Source: an uncultured Clostridia bacterium
GTDB taxonomy: Bacteria; Bacillota; Clostridia; Lachnospirales; Anaerotignaceae
DNA length: 30,014 nucleotides
NCBI GenBank assembly: GCA_910587195.1
Contig: CAJUKL010000027.1
Location: 1-30,014 of the forward strand
Reading direction: 5' to 3'
This document shows positions 6,765-15,542 of this stretch, piece by piece; within the stretch, counting starts at the first letter, position 1, and every line of letters starts with the position of its first letter. The notes under the pieces are model-generated. The model made no database searches. It worked only from the letters and a program-made list of their open reading frames with translations, and was not told the origin of the DNA. The position numbers were made by a program, and so were the translations under genes.

Positions 6765-9106
6765 ATTGTTTCTCCTTCCGCTAAAGCGTTTGGTATGACA
6801 TCTTCCATAGTTTCTGCTAGAACAAATTCTAAACCTTCTTTAATTTCTTTTTCTATTTCTTTTAAATCCCTTTCGTTTTCTTTGGGTAGTATGATTTTAA
6901 CAATACCTGCTTTTTTTCCTGCAAGTATTTTTTCTTTTAATCCGCCAATCGGTAACACTCTACCACGCAAGGTAATCTCTCCTGTCATAGCAACATCATT
7001 TCTGATTTTTGCATTAGTAAGTGCAGAAAGCATAGCAGTTGCCATAGTAATACCTGCAGATGGGCCATCTTTTGGAATGGCTCCCTCTGGAATATGAATA
7101 TGAATGTCTTTTTCTTTGTAAAAATCACTTTTAATATTTAGACGGTCACTTTGGGAACGGATATAACTCATGGCTGCCTTTGCAGATTCTTCCATAACTT
7201 TCCCCATGTTCCCTGTTAATAAAAATTTTCCGCTGCCTTCCATTGTGTTTACTTCAATGGAAAGGGTATCTCCGCCAAATTGTGTCCAAGCTAGTCCCCG
7301 GACAATACCTGCTTGTGGCTCTTTGTGGATTTTATCTGCATGATATTTTTTTGCACCAATATAATTTTCTAGCTCCTCTGGTAAAATAGTTACTTCTGTT
7401 TGTTGTTTTGCTACTATCATTTTTACTGCTTTTCGACAAAGGCTTCCAATCACACGCTCTAATTGACGCACACCAGCCTCTTTGGTATAGCTATCTATGA
7501 TTTCTTCTATTACACCATTGGATAGTGTTAGTTGATTCTGCTTTAAACCATGACGATGTTTTTGTTTTTCAACAAGATGCTCTGCTGCAATATGCGCTTT
7601 TTCCTGTGCAGTATAGCTGGAAAGTTGAATAATTTCCATTCTATCTAATAAAGGGGTTGGTATAGTATCTGTTGTGTTTGCAGTGCAAATAAAAAATACT
7701 TGTGATAAATCATAGGGTAATTCAATATAATGGTCACGAAAAGTGTTATTTTGTTCACCGTCTAATACTTCTAATAAAGCTGCGGCAGGATCACCATTAT
7801 AGGACTTATTTAATTTGTCAACTTCATCTAAAAGCATAAGTGGATTAATTGTACCAGCTTGTTTCATGCTGTACATAATTCGTCCGGGCATAGCACCAAC
7901 ATAAGTTTTACGGTGTCCTCTGATTTCTGCTTCATCTCGAATACCACCTAATGACATTCGCACATATTTTAAGTTTAATGCTCTTGCAATGGATTTTGCA
8001 ATGGAAGTTTTTCCCACACCGGGAGGGCCAACAAGACAAAGAATGGTACTATTGCCTTTTGGAGCAATTTTTCGTACTGCTAAATATTCTAAAATTCTTT
8101 CTTTTACCTTTTTTAATCCATAATGGTCTTGTTCTAATATTTTTTCTGCTCGTTTTAAGTCAAACCGACTTTTTGTTTTTTCATTCCAAGGCAAGGCAAG
8201 TACTGTTTCAATATAGCTTCTGGAAACATTATATTCTGGAGAAGAAACAGGAATTTTTATCATACGCTGTATTTCTTTTTCTATTGCTTCTTTGACTTCT
8301 AAAGGTGGATTTTTTTGTGCTAATTTTTCTTGAAAAAGTTGCGCATCTGCACCAGTTCCATCTTTATCTCCTAATTCCTGCTGTATGATTTTCATTTCTT
8401 CTTTTAAAAAATATTCTTTTTGTATTTTGTCCATTTTTTTCCGGACGTCTTCTTCTAATTTTTTTTTGATTTTTAAAATTTCAATTTCATAATTAATAAT
8501 TTGTATTACCATATGCAGCCTTTGCGCAGGTGTGACTAACTCTAGTAAAGATTGTTTTCTTTCTTCACTAGTGTCTAGAACACCAGCAATAATATCTGCA
8601 AGTTTTCCAGGGTGCTTTGCAGAAGCAGCTTCTGTGGCTGCAAATAATAATTCTGTTGTGTTTCGGTTTCTGGTGATGGTGGTGTATTCTCCAAAACAAT
8701 CAATTGCAATGCGCATCAAAGCATCTTCTTCTGGAGAAATTTCTCCTTCAAAATCTTGCTCAATTTCCATGACATTACAATAATCACATTCATTGCTTTC
8801 TAAATATTGTAATAATTTTGCTCTTTTTTCTCCCTCTACAATGACATGATTTAGATTTCCTGGTAATTTTAATACTTGTTTTACTTTTGCTATTGTTCCA
8901 ATATCATGTAAATCTTGTCTTTGAGGGTCTTGGATAGAAGGGTCTTTTTGTGTTACCAAAAATACGGATACTTTATGCTCTGTGGCATAGTCTAACGCTT
9001 CTAAAGATTTTTCACGACCAATCGGTAAACTGGTTGTCATATCTGGAAATACGGTTAATCCTCTTAAGGGAATAAGGGGTAATTTTGTTATAAAATCTTT
9101 TTCCAT
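6755..9106 (-). CDS. lon: ATP-dependent protease LonA
   Basis: A 783-residue cytosolic AAA+ protease that degrades misfolded and regulatory proteins. Order of domains: LON substrate-binding domain (about 7-205), coiled-coil linker (about 205-270), AAA+ with Walker A GPPGVGKT (360-367) and Walker B LMLLDEVD (423-430), then the protease domain with the Ser683-Lys726 dyad (DGPSAG and GGLKEK). Length is normal for Firmicute LonA. It is preceded by a consensus sigma-A promoter overlapped by an inverted repeat, and followed by overlapping engB. A second Lon (lonB) lies in the same window on the other strand. Confidence 0.97.
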   Translation of the reverse strand: MEKDFITKLPLIPLRGLTVFPDMTTSLPIGREKSLEALDYATEHKVSVFLVTQKDPSIQDPQRQDLHDIGTIAKVKQVLKLPGNLNHVIVEGEKRAKLLQYLESNECDYCNVMEIEQDFEGEISPEEDALMRIAIDCFGEYTTITRNRNTTELLFAATEAASAKHPGKLADIIAGVLDTSEERKQSLLELVTPAQRLHMVIQIINYEIEILKIKKKLEEDVRKKMDKIQKEYFLKEEMKIIQQELGDKDGTGADAQLFQEKLAQKNPPLEVKEAIEKEIQRMIKIPVSSPEYNVSRSYIETVLALPWNEKTKSRFDLKRAEKILEQDHYGLKKVKERILEYLAVRKIAPKGNSTILCLVGPPGVGKTSIAKSIARALNLKYVRMSLGGIRDEAEIRGHRKTYVGAMPGRIMYSMKQAGTINPLMLLDEVDKLNKSYNGDPAAALLEVLDGEQNNTFRDHYIELPYDLSQVFFICTANTTDTIPTPLLDRMEIIQLSSYTAQEKAHIAAEHLVEKQKHRHGLKQNQLTLSNGVIEEIIDSYTKEAGVRQLERVIGSLCRKAVKMIVAKQQTEVTILPEELENYIGAKKYHADKIHKEPQAGIVRGLAWTQFGGDTLSIEVNTMEGSGKFLLTGNMGKVMEESAKAAMSYIRSQSDRLNIKSDFYKEKDIHIHIPEGAIPKDGPSAGITMATAMLSALTNAKIRNDVAMTGEITLRGRVLPIGGLKEKILAGKKAGIVKIILPKENERDLKEIEKEIKEGLEFVLAETMEDVIPNALAEGETIWK

Positions 9107-9156
9107 TTTAATAATACTCCTTTGCTATTTCTGTTTTTCACCTAGCTCTATCATAG

Positions 9157-9206
9157 ATTATAACGAAAAATAAGAATGTGGTCAATTTTATTCTCGAATA
9201 TCGTTA
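9157..9206 (-). promoter_or_regulatory. lonA promoter with overlapping inverted repeat
   Basis: On the minus strand TTGACC (9185-9180) and TATAAT (9162-9157) have a 17-bp spacer, a strong sigma-A promoter. An imperfect inverted repeat with outer arms TAACGA (9161-9166) and TCGTTA (9201-9206), and inner arms AGAAT (9173-9177) and ATTCT (9190-9194), spans the -10 to -35 region. It could be an operator. It matches neither the CIRCE nor the CtsR consensus as I know them. Confidence 0.65.
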
Positions 9207-9260
9207 TACAATGGAATAGGATAACTTTTAGAATGAATATAATATATTATATAATTTTCC

Positions 9261-9289
9261 TTTACGAAACCGATAAAATGTGTTACAAT
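9261..9289 (+). promoter_or_regulatory. glmS promoter
   Basis: TTTACG (9261-9266) and TACAAT (9284-9289) are spaced by 17 bp. They lie about 60 bp upstream of the ribozyme cleavage site, divergent from the lonA promoter. Confidence 0.6.
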
Positions 9290-9349
9290 GTTGCGAATAA
9301 TAGTATTTTACTATACACTTCCTACAGGTGTTAAGAAAAAAAGGAGAAA

Positions 9350-9500
9350 AATACAAAAGCGCCAGAACTAATGTAGGGTAGTTGACGAGGTAGAAGGGTA
9401 TCGAAAATATTCGGCGGATACTTCTCGCCCATTTGTACAGGGTCGCAGGTTTTCTACAAAATAAAAGGGAAACTTTTTACACAAAAAGAAAACAACGTAC
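9350..9500 (+). ncRNA. glmS ribozyme (glucosamine-6-phosphate-activated, self-cleaving)
   Basis: The diagnostic core is present: agcgccagaact at 9358-9369, gttgacgaggt at 9381-9391, tatcgaaaatattcggcgga at 9400-9419, and ggtcgcaggttttctac at 9441-9457. The expected cleavage is between A9358 and G9359. In Firmicutes this RNA cuts its own message when glucosamine-6-phosphate is abundant, lowering GlmS. The A-rich 3' part (P3/P4 region) is more diverged, so the 3' boundary is approximate. It ends about 15 nt before the glmS ribosome-binding site (GGAGG, 9514-9518). Confidence 0.95.
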
Positions 9501-9527
9501 AAATAAAATAACTGGAGGAATAAATTT

Positions 9528-11345
9528 ATGTGTGGTATCGTAGGATATGTTGGAACAGAACAGGCAGCTCCTGTATTGCTGCAAGGTCTTGAAAAATTGG
9601 AATACAGAGGCTATGATTCTGCTGGAATTGCTGTACAGCAAAATGGCATTTTTACTGTAAAAACAAAGGGCAGATTGGCAGACTTAAAACAAAAAATAAA
9701 ACAGGATATTTTAGGTCATGTGGGAATCGGTCATACCAGATGGGCAACACATGGCGCACCAAGCGATATAAACAGTCACCCTCATAGCAGCGAAAATGGC
9801 AGAATTTCTGTTGTGCATAACGGGATTATTGAAAACTATATGGAACTAAAAGAATTTTTGCAGCAGCAAGGCAAAAAGTTTGTTTCTGAAACTGATACGG
9901 AAATTATAGCGCAGCTTTTTGATTACTATTATCAAGGTGATTTAGTGGATACAATGATAAAAGTAATTGATAAAATTAGAGGTGCTTATGCTTTAGGTGT
10001 TCTTTGTGAAGAACATCCTGAAGAAATTGTTGCTGTTAGAAAAGATAGTCCTTTATTGGTCGGATTGGGCAAAAATGAAAATTATATTGCTTCTGATATT
10101 CCTGCATTATTGGAATATACCAGAGATTATTACTTACTAGAGGACAATGAAATTGTTTTATTAAAAAAGGATAGTGTGCAAATTTTTGACTTGCATAAAA
10201 AAGAAATAAAAAAAGATATTTTCCATGTGGATTGGGATGTTTCTGCAGCAGAAAAAGATGGCTATGATTACTTTATGATGAAAGAAATTGTGGAACAGCC
10301 TGAAAGTTTAAGAAAAACAATTTTCCCAAGAATTAAGGAAAATACCATACAGCTAGACCAAATTGAATTGACAGCAGAACAAGTTAAAAAAATTAACAGA
10401 ATACACATTGTAGCTTGTGGTAGTGCTTGGCATGCTTCTATTGTGGGAAAATACGTCATTGAAAAATTGGCAAGAATCCCTGTAGAAGTAGATTTAGCTT
10501 CTGAATTTCGTTATCGTCAACCAATTTTGCAAAAAGATGATTTATGTATTATTGTAAGTCAATCTGGTGAAACGGCGGACACTTTGGCAGCACTTCGTGA
10601 AGCAAAAAAACATGGTATTCGAGTGCTTTCTATTGTCAATGTAGTGGGAAGTTCCATTGCAAGAGAAAGTGATGATGTTATTTATACTTGGGCTGGCCCA
10701 GAAATTGCAGTTGCAACAACCAAAGGATATAGTACACAACTGTCTGTAATGTATTTATTAGCTTTATATTTTGGTTCTGCAAAAGAATTGATTTCATCAC
10801 AGGAAATGATGGAATATATTGACAAGTTGAAAAAAGTACCAGATGATGTGGAAAAATTATTAGAAGTAGAAGAAAGAATGAAAGCATTAACGGAACAGTA
10901 TGCAAATACAAAAGATGTTTTTGTAATTGGTAGGGGTATTGATTATGCGGCTGCTTTGGAAGGTTCTTTGAAATTAAAAGAAATTTCTTATATCCATAGT
11001 GAGGCTTATGCAGCAGGAGAATTAAAACATGGCACTATATCTTTAGTAGAAGAAGGAACGCTTGTCATTGCTATTGCTACACAACAAAATTTATTTGAAA
11101 AATTAGTTAGCAATATCAAGGAAGTGAAAGCAAGAGGTGCAAGTGTCATTGCTATTGCAGTGGAAGGCAGTGAAAGCATTGAAAAAGTAGCAGATGAAGT
11201 ATTTTATATTCCGAAAACAAATGAATTGTTTACGGCATCTGCTACTCTTGTACCAATGCAATTATTTGCCTATTATATTGCCGTACAAAGAGGTTGTGAT
11301 GTAGATAAACCACGAAACTTAGCAAAATCTGTTACAGTAGAATAA
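9528..11345 (+). CDS. glmS: Glutamine-fructose-6-phosphate aminotransferase (isomerizing)
   Basis: A 605-residue enzyme making glucosamine-6-phosphate from fructose-6-phosphate and glutamine, the first committed step to UDP-GlcNAc and peptidoglycan. After removal of Met, Cys2 (MCGIVGYVG) is the N-terminal nucleophile of the glutaminase domain (about 1-220, with RWATHG and the HNGIIEN motif). Two SIS sugar-isomerase domains follow; the first has SQSGETADT. The C-terminus is the conserved DKPRNLAKSVTVE. It is monocistronic, controlled by the glmS ribozyme directly upstream. A copy of the dispersed repeat starts immediately after the stop codon. Confidence 0.98.
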   Translation: MCGIVGYVGTEQAAPVLLQGLEKLEYRGYDSAGIAVQQNGIFTVKTKGRLADLKQKIKQDILGHVGIGHTRWATHGAPSDINSHPHSSENGRISVVHNGIIENYMELKEFLQQQGKKFVSETDTEIIAQLFDYYYQGDLVDTMIKVIDKIRGAYALGVLCEEHPEEIVAVRKDSPLLVGLGKNENYIASDIPALLEYTRDYYLLEDNEIVLLKKDSVQIFDLHKKEIKKDIFHVDWDVSAAEKDGYDYFMMKEIVEQPESLRKTIFPRIKENTIQLDQIELTAEQVKKINRIHIVACGSAWHASIVGKYVIEKLARIPVEVDLASEFRYRQPILQKDDLCIIVSQSGETADTLAALREAKKHGIRVLSIVNVVGSSIARESDDVIYTWAGPEIAVATTKGYSTQLSVMYLLALYFGSAKELISSQEMMEYIDKLKKVPDDVEKLLEVEERMKALTEQYANTKDVFVIGRGIDYAAALEGSLKLKEISYIHSEAYAAGELKHGTISLVEEGTLVIAIATQQNLFEKLVSNIKEVKARGASVIAIAVEGSESIEKVADEVFYIPKTNELFTASATLVPMQLFAYYIAVQRGCDVDKPRNLAKSVTVE

Positions 11346-11400
11346 CTACTTTTGTTGAAAGAAAGGTAGCAAAGAATTTTTGTGCAAAACTAGCGTTTTG
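11346..11400 (+). repeat. Dispersed palindromic repeat, copy 3 (abuts the glmS stop)
   Basis: CTACTTTTGTT (11346-11356) pairs imperfectly with AAGAAAGGTAG (11359-11369; one G-U and one G-G). It is followed by the family tail gcaaagaattttt-gtgcaaaact and a further hairpin, CAAAAC/GTTTTG (11385-11400). The unit begins at the very next base after the glmS stop codon. Confidence 0.75.
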
Positions 11401-11676
11401 CTGCCATGTGTTGGACGTAAACAGTTAAGATAAAGTTTAGGGTCAAGCCCTTTTCAAAGGGCTTGCGAGAGTTTGAGTTTCAAAACGTCCACCGGACGTT
11501 CAGAACCCTACCAACTTTTTTGAAAAAAAGTTGGACAAAAAACTTTATTGGAAAAACTAACGTTTTTCCTTATAAAATCAATATTTTTAAGGAAACGAAG
11601 TTTCCGGCTAAAGTTCTTTCGCTTCCTTTCTTACAAGAAAGGAAGTAGAGTTTGAGACGAAGTCTCAAGGTTTTTT
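11401..11676. repeat. Island of consecutive short hairpins after glmS
   Basis: No gene is credible here. Six near-perfect hairpins come one after another: AAGCCCTTT/AAAGGGCTT (11445-11464), AACGTCC/GGACGTT (11484-11500), CCAACTTTTT/AAAAAGTTGG (11511-11534), GGAAAAAC/GTTTTTCC (11550-11569), GGAAAC/GTTTCC (11591-11605) and TTGAGAC/GTCTCAA (11652-11668, followed by six T). An inverted copy of the dispersed repeat is included at 11611-11645 (CTTCCTTTCTT/AAGAAAGGAAG). The copies at 11346 and 11622 are in opposite orientation, so they bound the island like terminal inverted repeats. Confidence 0.7.
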
Positions 11677-11686
11677 GACAGACTGA

Positions 11687-11714
11687 CCTCTTGTCTTTTT
11701 AGACAAGAGGTTTT
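11687..11714 (+). terminator. Intrinsic terminator downstream of glmS
   Basis: A perfect 10-bp stem, CCTCTTGTCT (11687-11696) and AGACAAGAGG (11701-11710), with a TTTT loop, is followed by TTTT and more T-rich sequence. It is the best candidate for the end of the glmS transcript. Confidence 0.8.
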
Positions 11715-11744
11715 AGATTTTTCCATTCAAAATAATTAATATCT

Positions 11745-11888
11745 TTATTTCCGTTTTATAAAAGTATCGAATAAAATAATCGTTACAGCAATGATAGAAA
11801 AAAACAGCTTTAATGGAAAATATTCTGTTGTCAAAGAAAGAAATGTTAATAATGGAACAATGTAATGAACTAAAATATTATTTTTCAT
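11745..11888 (-). CDS. Small hydrophobic membrane protein (47 residues), unknown
   Basis: A 47-residue reading frame begins MKNNILVHYIVPLLTF and ends FDTFIKRK. It holds two hydrophobic stretches (about residues 5-19 and 27-41) around a short TEYFPLK turn and a basic C-terminus, as expected for a two-pass small membrane protein. A GGAGG lies upstream at 11905-11909, but the 16-nt spacing to ATG 11888 is long, which lowers confidence. It lies just after the rpoC terminator and is convergent with glmS. No homologue is recognised. Confidence 0.45.
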   Translation of the reverse strand: MKNNILVHYIVPLLTFLSLTTEYFPLKLFFSIIAVTIILFDTFIKRK

Positions 11889-11909
11889 TATTTATTAATA
11901 TAATCCTCC

Positions 11910-11946
11910 AAAAAATAAGCTCCCCACTTTAAAAAGTAAGGAGCTT
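11910..11946 (-). terminator. Intrinsic terminator of the rpoBC operon
   Basis: On the minus strand AAGCTCC-ttACTTttt-AAAGTgGGGAGCTT forms a long hairpin (11946-11917) followed by aTTTTTT. It begins 5 nt after the rpoC stop codon. Confidence 0.85.
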
Positions 11947-11950
11947 CTGT

Positions 11951-14900
11951 TTACAAATTATAATCTGAATAGAAATAATCATCTTCTGAATCTATTTCCT
12001 GCTCTACTTCAATATCAATATTACGGTATCTTTGCATACCTGTGCCAGCCGGAATTAGCTTACCAATAATAACATTCTCCTTCAAACCAATCAGTGGGTC
12101 AATTTTTCCTTTAATTGCTGCTTCTGTTAATACTCTTGTTGTTTCTTGGAACGATGCCGCAGAAAGGAAAGAGTCTGTTGCAAGAGAGGCTTTTGTAATT
12201 CCCAAAAGAACACGATACCCTTTTGCTAATTCCTTACCTTCTTCTGCCATTCTTGCATTGGTATTTTCAAAAGCAAGCCAATCTACAAGGCTGCCTGGTA
12301 AAAAGTCTGTATCACCATTTTCCTCAATTTTTACACGTTTGAGCATTTGCCTTACAATAACCTCAATATGCTTATCATTGATTTCCACACCTTGCAAACG
12401 GTATACCCTTTGTACTTCTTGTATCATATAATCCTGTACACCACGAATCCCCTTGATTTTTAAAATATCATGAGGATTTACACTACCTTCTGTAATTTCG
12501 TCACCAGCTTCTATGATATCACCATCATATACTTTAATACGAGAGCCATAAGGAATTAAATAATCTTTTGTTTCGCCTGTTTCCGGATTGGTAATGATAA
12601 CTTCTCTTTTCTTTTTAGTATCACTGATAGTAACTTTTCCACCAAACTCTGCAATAATTGCAAGACCTTTTGGCTTTCTTGCTTCAAAAAGTTCCTCAAC
12701 ACGAGGCAAACCTTGTGTGATGTCATCTCCCGCAATACCGCCTGTATGGAATGTTCTCATTGTCAACTGTGTACCCGGTTCACCAATAGACTGTGCTGCA
12801 ATAATTCCAACAGATTCTCCAATACGAACAAAACGACCACTTGCCATGTTGGCACCATAACACTTAGAACAAATACCAATTTCGGAGCGGCAAGTTAATA
12901 CTGTTCGGATTAAAACTTTTTTAACGCCAGCCTTTTCTACTTTTTCCGCCTGGTCTGGGGTTATCATGGTATCTTTTGGTACTAATATTTCGCCTGTTTC
13001 TGGGTGAATAATATCCAAAATAGACCAACGGCCTCTAATTCTATCTTGCAAACTTTCAATCAATTCATTGCCGTCCATAAAAGCAGATACCCAAAGTCCA
13101 GGTGTTTTTTCTCCCATATCTTCACAACATTGCCATTCTCTAATAATAATATCTTGAGAAACGTCAACTAATCTACGTGTTAAATAACCAGAGTCGGCTG
13201 TTCTTAAGGCAGTATCTGTCAAACCTTTTCTAGCACCATGTGCAGAAATAAAATATTCCAAAACGGAAAGACCTTCACGGAAATTGGATTTAATTGGTAA
13301 TTCGATAATTCCACCAGAAGGATTTGCCATCAAACCTCTCATGCCGGCAAGCTGTTTAATCTGGCTGTTGGAACCACGGGCACCAGAATCTGCCATCATA
13401 AAGATATTATTATACTTACCAAGTCCTGCAAGCAAAGCATCTGTAATTTTATCATTCGCAATATTCCATGCATCAATAACTTTATTATGACGTTCTTCAT
13501 CTGTCATTAAGCCACGTCTAAATTTTTTGGTAATTTCTTCAACTTGTCCTTCTGCTTCTGCTAAATAATCTTTTTTCTTTTCGGGAATAACCATATCAGA
13601 TACGGAAACAGTCAAAGCAGCTCTAGTGGAAAATTTATAGCCTAATGCTTTAATTTGGTCAAGCACCGCAGCTGTTTCTGTAGAACCACAACGATTAATA
13701 CATCTATTAATAATTTTACCAATATCTTTCTTTTTCACTAAGCTATGGATTTCATACTGAAACTTTTCTTCTTCATTAGTTCTATCTACATAGCCTAAAT
13801 TTTGTGGAATCGCTTCATTAAAAATAATTCTTCCCACTGTAGTATCCACCATTCTGGATTCCTTCACACCATTAAACTCTAAAGTCCTTCTCACTCTAAT
13901 TTTTGCATGAAGGGTAATAACATGATTATCATACGCAAGGATAGCTTCTTTTTCATCTTTAAATGCTTTTCCTTCTCCCATTTCTCCATCTTTTTCCAGT
14001 GTCAAATAATACATACCTAATATCATATCCTGAGAAGGCACCGTAACCGGACCACCATCAGAAGGTTTTAATAAATTGTTTGGAGAAAGCAGCAAGAAAC
14101 GACATTCTGCTTGTGCTTCCACAGACAGCGGAACATGCACAGCCATTTGGTCACCGTCAAAGTCCGCATTATAAGCAGTACATACCAAAGGGTGTAATTT
14201 AATTGCTCTACCCTCTACCAAAACCGGCTCAAAGGCTTGAATTCCAAGTCTGTGCAACGTTGGTGCTCTATTCAGCATGACAGGATGCTCTTTAATAACA
14301 TCTTCTAAAATATCCCAAACTTCTGTTTGTAGACGTTCCACCATTCTTTTTGCAGATTTAATATTATGTGCTAAACCATCTTCCACCAATTTTTTCATAA
14401 CAAACGGTTTAAACAACTCAATCGCCATTTCTTTTGGTAAACCACACTGATAAATTTTTAATTCAGGGCCAACGACAATAACAGAACGTCCGGAATAGTC
14501 AACACGTTTTCCCAACAGATTTTGACGGAAACGACCTTGTTTTCCTTTTAACATATCAGAAAGGGATTTCAAAGGTCTGTTACCAGGGCCAGTTACTGGT
14601 CTGCCCCTTCTGCCGTTATCAATTAAGGCATCTACTGCTTCTTGTAACATTCTTTTTTCATTTCTTACAATAATATCAGGTGCACCCAAATCAAGCAATC
14701 TTTTTAAACGGTTATTTCTGTTAATGACACGTCTATAAAGGTCATTCAAATCGCTGGTTGCAAAACGACCACCATCTAATTGTACCATTGGACGAATATC
14801 TGGCGGAATGACCGGAATTGCATCTAATATCATCCATTCTGGTTTATTATTTGAAAGTCTAAAAGATTCTAAAACTTCCAAACGTTTAATAATTCTAATT

Positions 14901-15523
14901 CTTTTTTGTCCTGTAGTATCTGCAAGCTGCTTTTTTAATTCTAATGCCTCTTTTTCTAAATCAATGTCCATAAGCAGTTGTTTAATTGCTTCTGCACCCA
15001 TAGAAGCCTTAAAAGCATTTCCATATCTATCATAGGCTTCTCTAAAATCTTTTTCTGTCAAAAGCTGTTTATACTGTAACTCTGTATCACCAGGGTCAAG
15101 CACAACATAAGAAGCAAAATATAATACTTTTTCCAATGCCCTTGGGGACATGGAAAGTATTAAACCCATACGGGAAGGAATTCCTTTAAAATACCAAATA
15201 TGGGACACAGGAGCAGCTAATTCAATATGTCCCATTCTTTCCCTTCTGACTTTTGCCTTTGTAACTTCTACACCACATCTATCACACACAACGCCTTTGT
15301 AGCGGATTCTTTTATATTTTCCACAATGGCATTCCCAGTCTTTGGTTGGACCAAAAATTCTTTCACAAAACAGTCCATCTCGTTCTGGTTTTAATGTTCT
15401 ATAGTTAATGGTTTCTGGTTTTTTGACTTCCCCTCTTGACCATTCGTGTATTTTTTCAGGAGATGCTAAGCCGATTTTGATAGAATCAAAAACAATACCC
15501 TGTTCCGCATTTTGTGCTGTCAT
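11951..15523 (-). CDS. rpoC: DNA-directed RNA polymerase subunit beta'
   Basis: The 1190-residue largest subunit of RNA polymerase. The N-terminal zinc-binding module has CHCGKYKRIRYKGVVCDRCG (four Cys). The catalytic magnesium site NADFDGDQM is present and intact. The second zinc site shows CRSEIGICSKCYG, followed by the conserved SIGEPGTQLTMRTFHTGG bridge/trigger region. Length is typical for Firmicutes. The C-terminal tail is acidic (EQEIDSEDDYFYSDYNL). It lies 19 nt after rpoB and ends at a strong terminator. The ribosome-binding site AAAGGGG is about 11 nt before ATG 15523. Confidence 0.99.
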   Translation of the reverse strand: MTAQNAEQGIVFDSIKIGLASPEKIHEWSRGEVKKPETINYRTLKPERDGLFCERIFGPTKDWECHCGKYKRIRYKGVVCDRCGVEVTKAKVRRERMGHIELAAPVSHIWYFKGIPSRMGLILSMSPRALEKVLYFASYVVLDPGDTELQYKQLLTEKDFREAYDRYGNAFKASMGAEAIKQLLMDIDLEKEALELKKQLADTTGQKRIRIIKRLEVLESFRLSNNKPEWMILDAIPVIPPDIRPMVQLDGGRFATSDLNDLYRRVINRNNRLKRLLDLGAPDIIVRNEKRMLQEAVDALIDNGRRGRPVTGPGNRPLKSLSDMLKGKQGRFRQNLLGKRVDYSGRSVIVVGPELKIYQCGLPKEMAIELFKPFVMKKLVEDGLAHNIKSAKRMVERLQTEVWDILEDVIKEHPVMLNRAPTLHRLGIQAFEPVLVEGRAIKLHPLVCTAYNADFDGDQMAVHVPLSVEAQAECRFLLLSPNNLLKPSDGGPVTVPSQDMILGMYYLTLEKDGEMGEGKAFKDEKEAILAYDNHVITLHAKIRVRRTLEFNGVKESRMVDTTVGRIIFNEAIPQNLGYVDRTNEEEKFQYEIHSLVKKKDIGKIINRCINRCGSTETAAVLDQIKALGYKFSTRAALTVSVSDMVIPEKKKDYLAEAEGQVEEITKKFRRGLMTDEERHNKVIDAWNIANDKITDALLAGLGKYNNIFMMADSGARGSNSQIKQLAGMRGLMANPSGGIIELPIKSNFREGLSVLEYFISAHGARKGLTDTALRTADSGYLTRRLVDVSQDIIIREWQCCEDMGEKTPGLWVSAFMDGNELIESLQDRIRGRWSILDIIHPETGEILVPKDTMITPDQAEKVEKAGVKKVLIRTVLTCRSEIGICSKCYGANMASGRFVRIGESVGIIAAQSIGEPGTQLTMRTFHTGGIAGDDITQGLPRVEELFEARKPKGLAIIAEFGGKVTISDTKKKREVIITNPETGETKDYLIPYGSRIKVYDGDIIEAGDEITEGSVNPHDILKIKGIRGVQDYMIQEVQRVYRLQGVEINDKHIEVIVRQMLKRVKIEENGDTDFLPGSLVDWLAFENTNARMAEEGKELAKGYRVLLGITKASLATDSFLSAASFQETTRVLTEAAIKGKIDPLIGLKENVIIGKLIPAGTGMQRYRNIDIEVEQEIDSEDDYFYSDYNL

Positions 15524-15542
15524 GAACTATCATGCCCCTTTC

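Noticed and set aside
11463..11648. 61-codon plus-strand frame in the region after glmS
   Set aside because: It runs through the hairpin island and the repeat, has no convincing ribosome-binding site and its amino acids simply reflect palindromic DNA.
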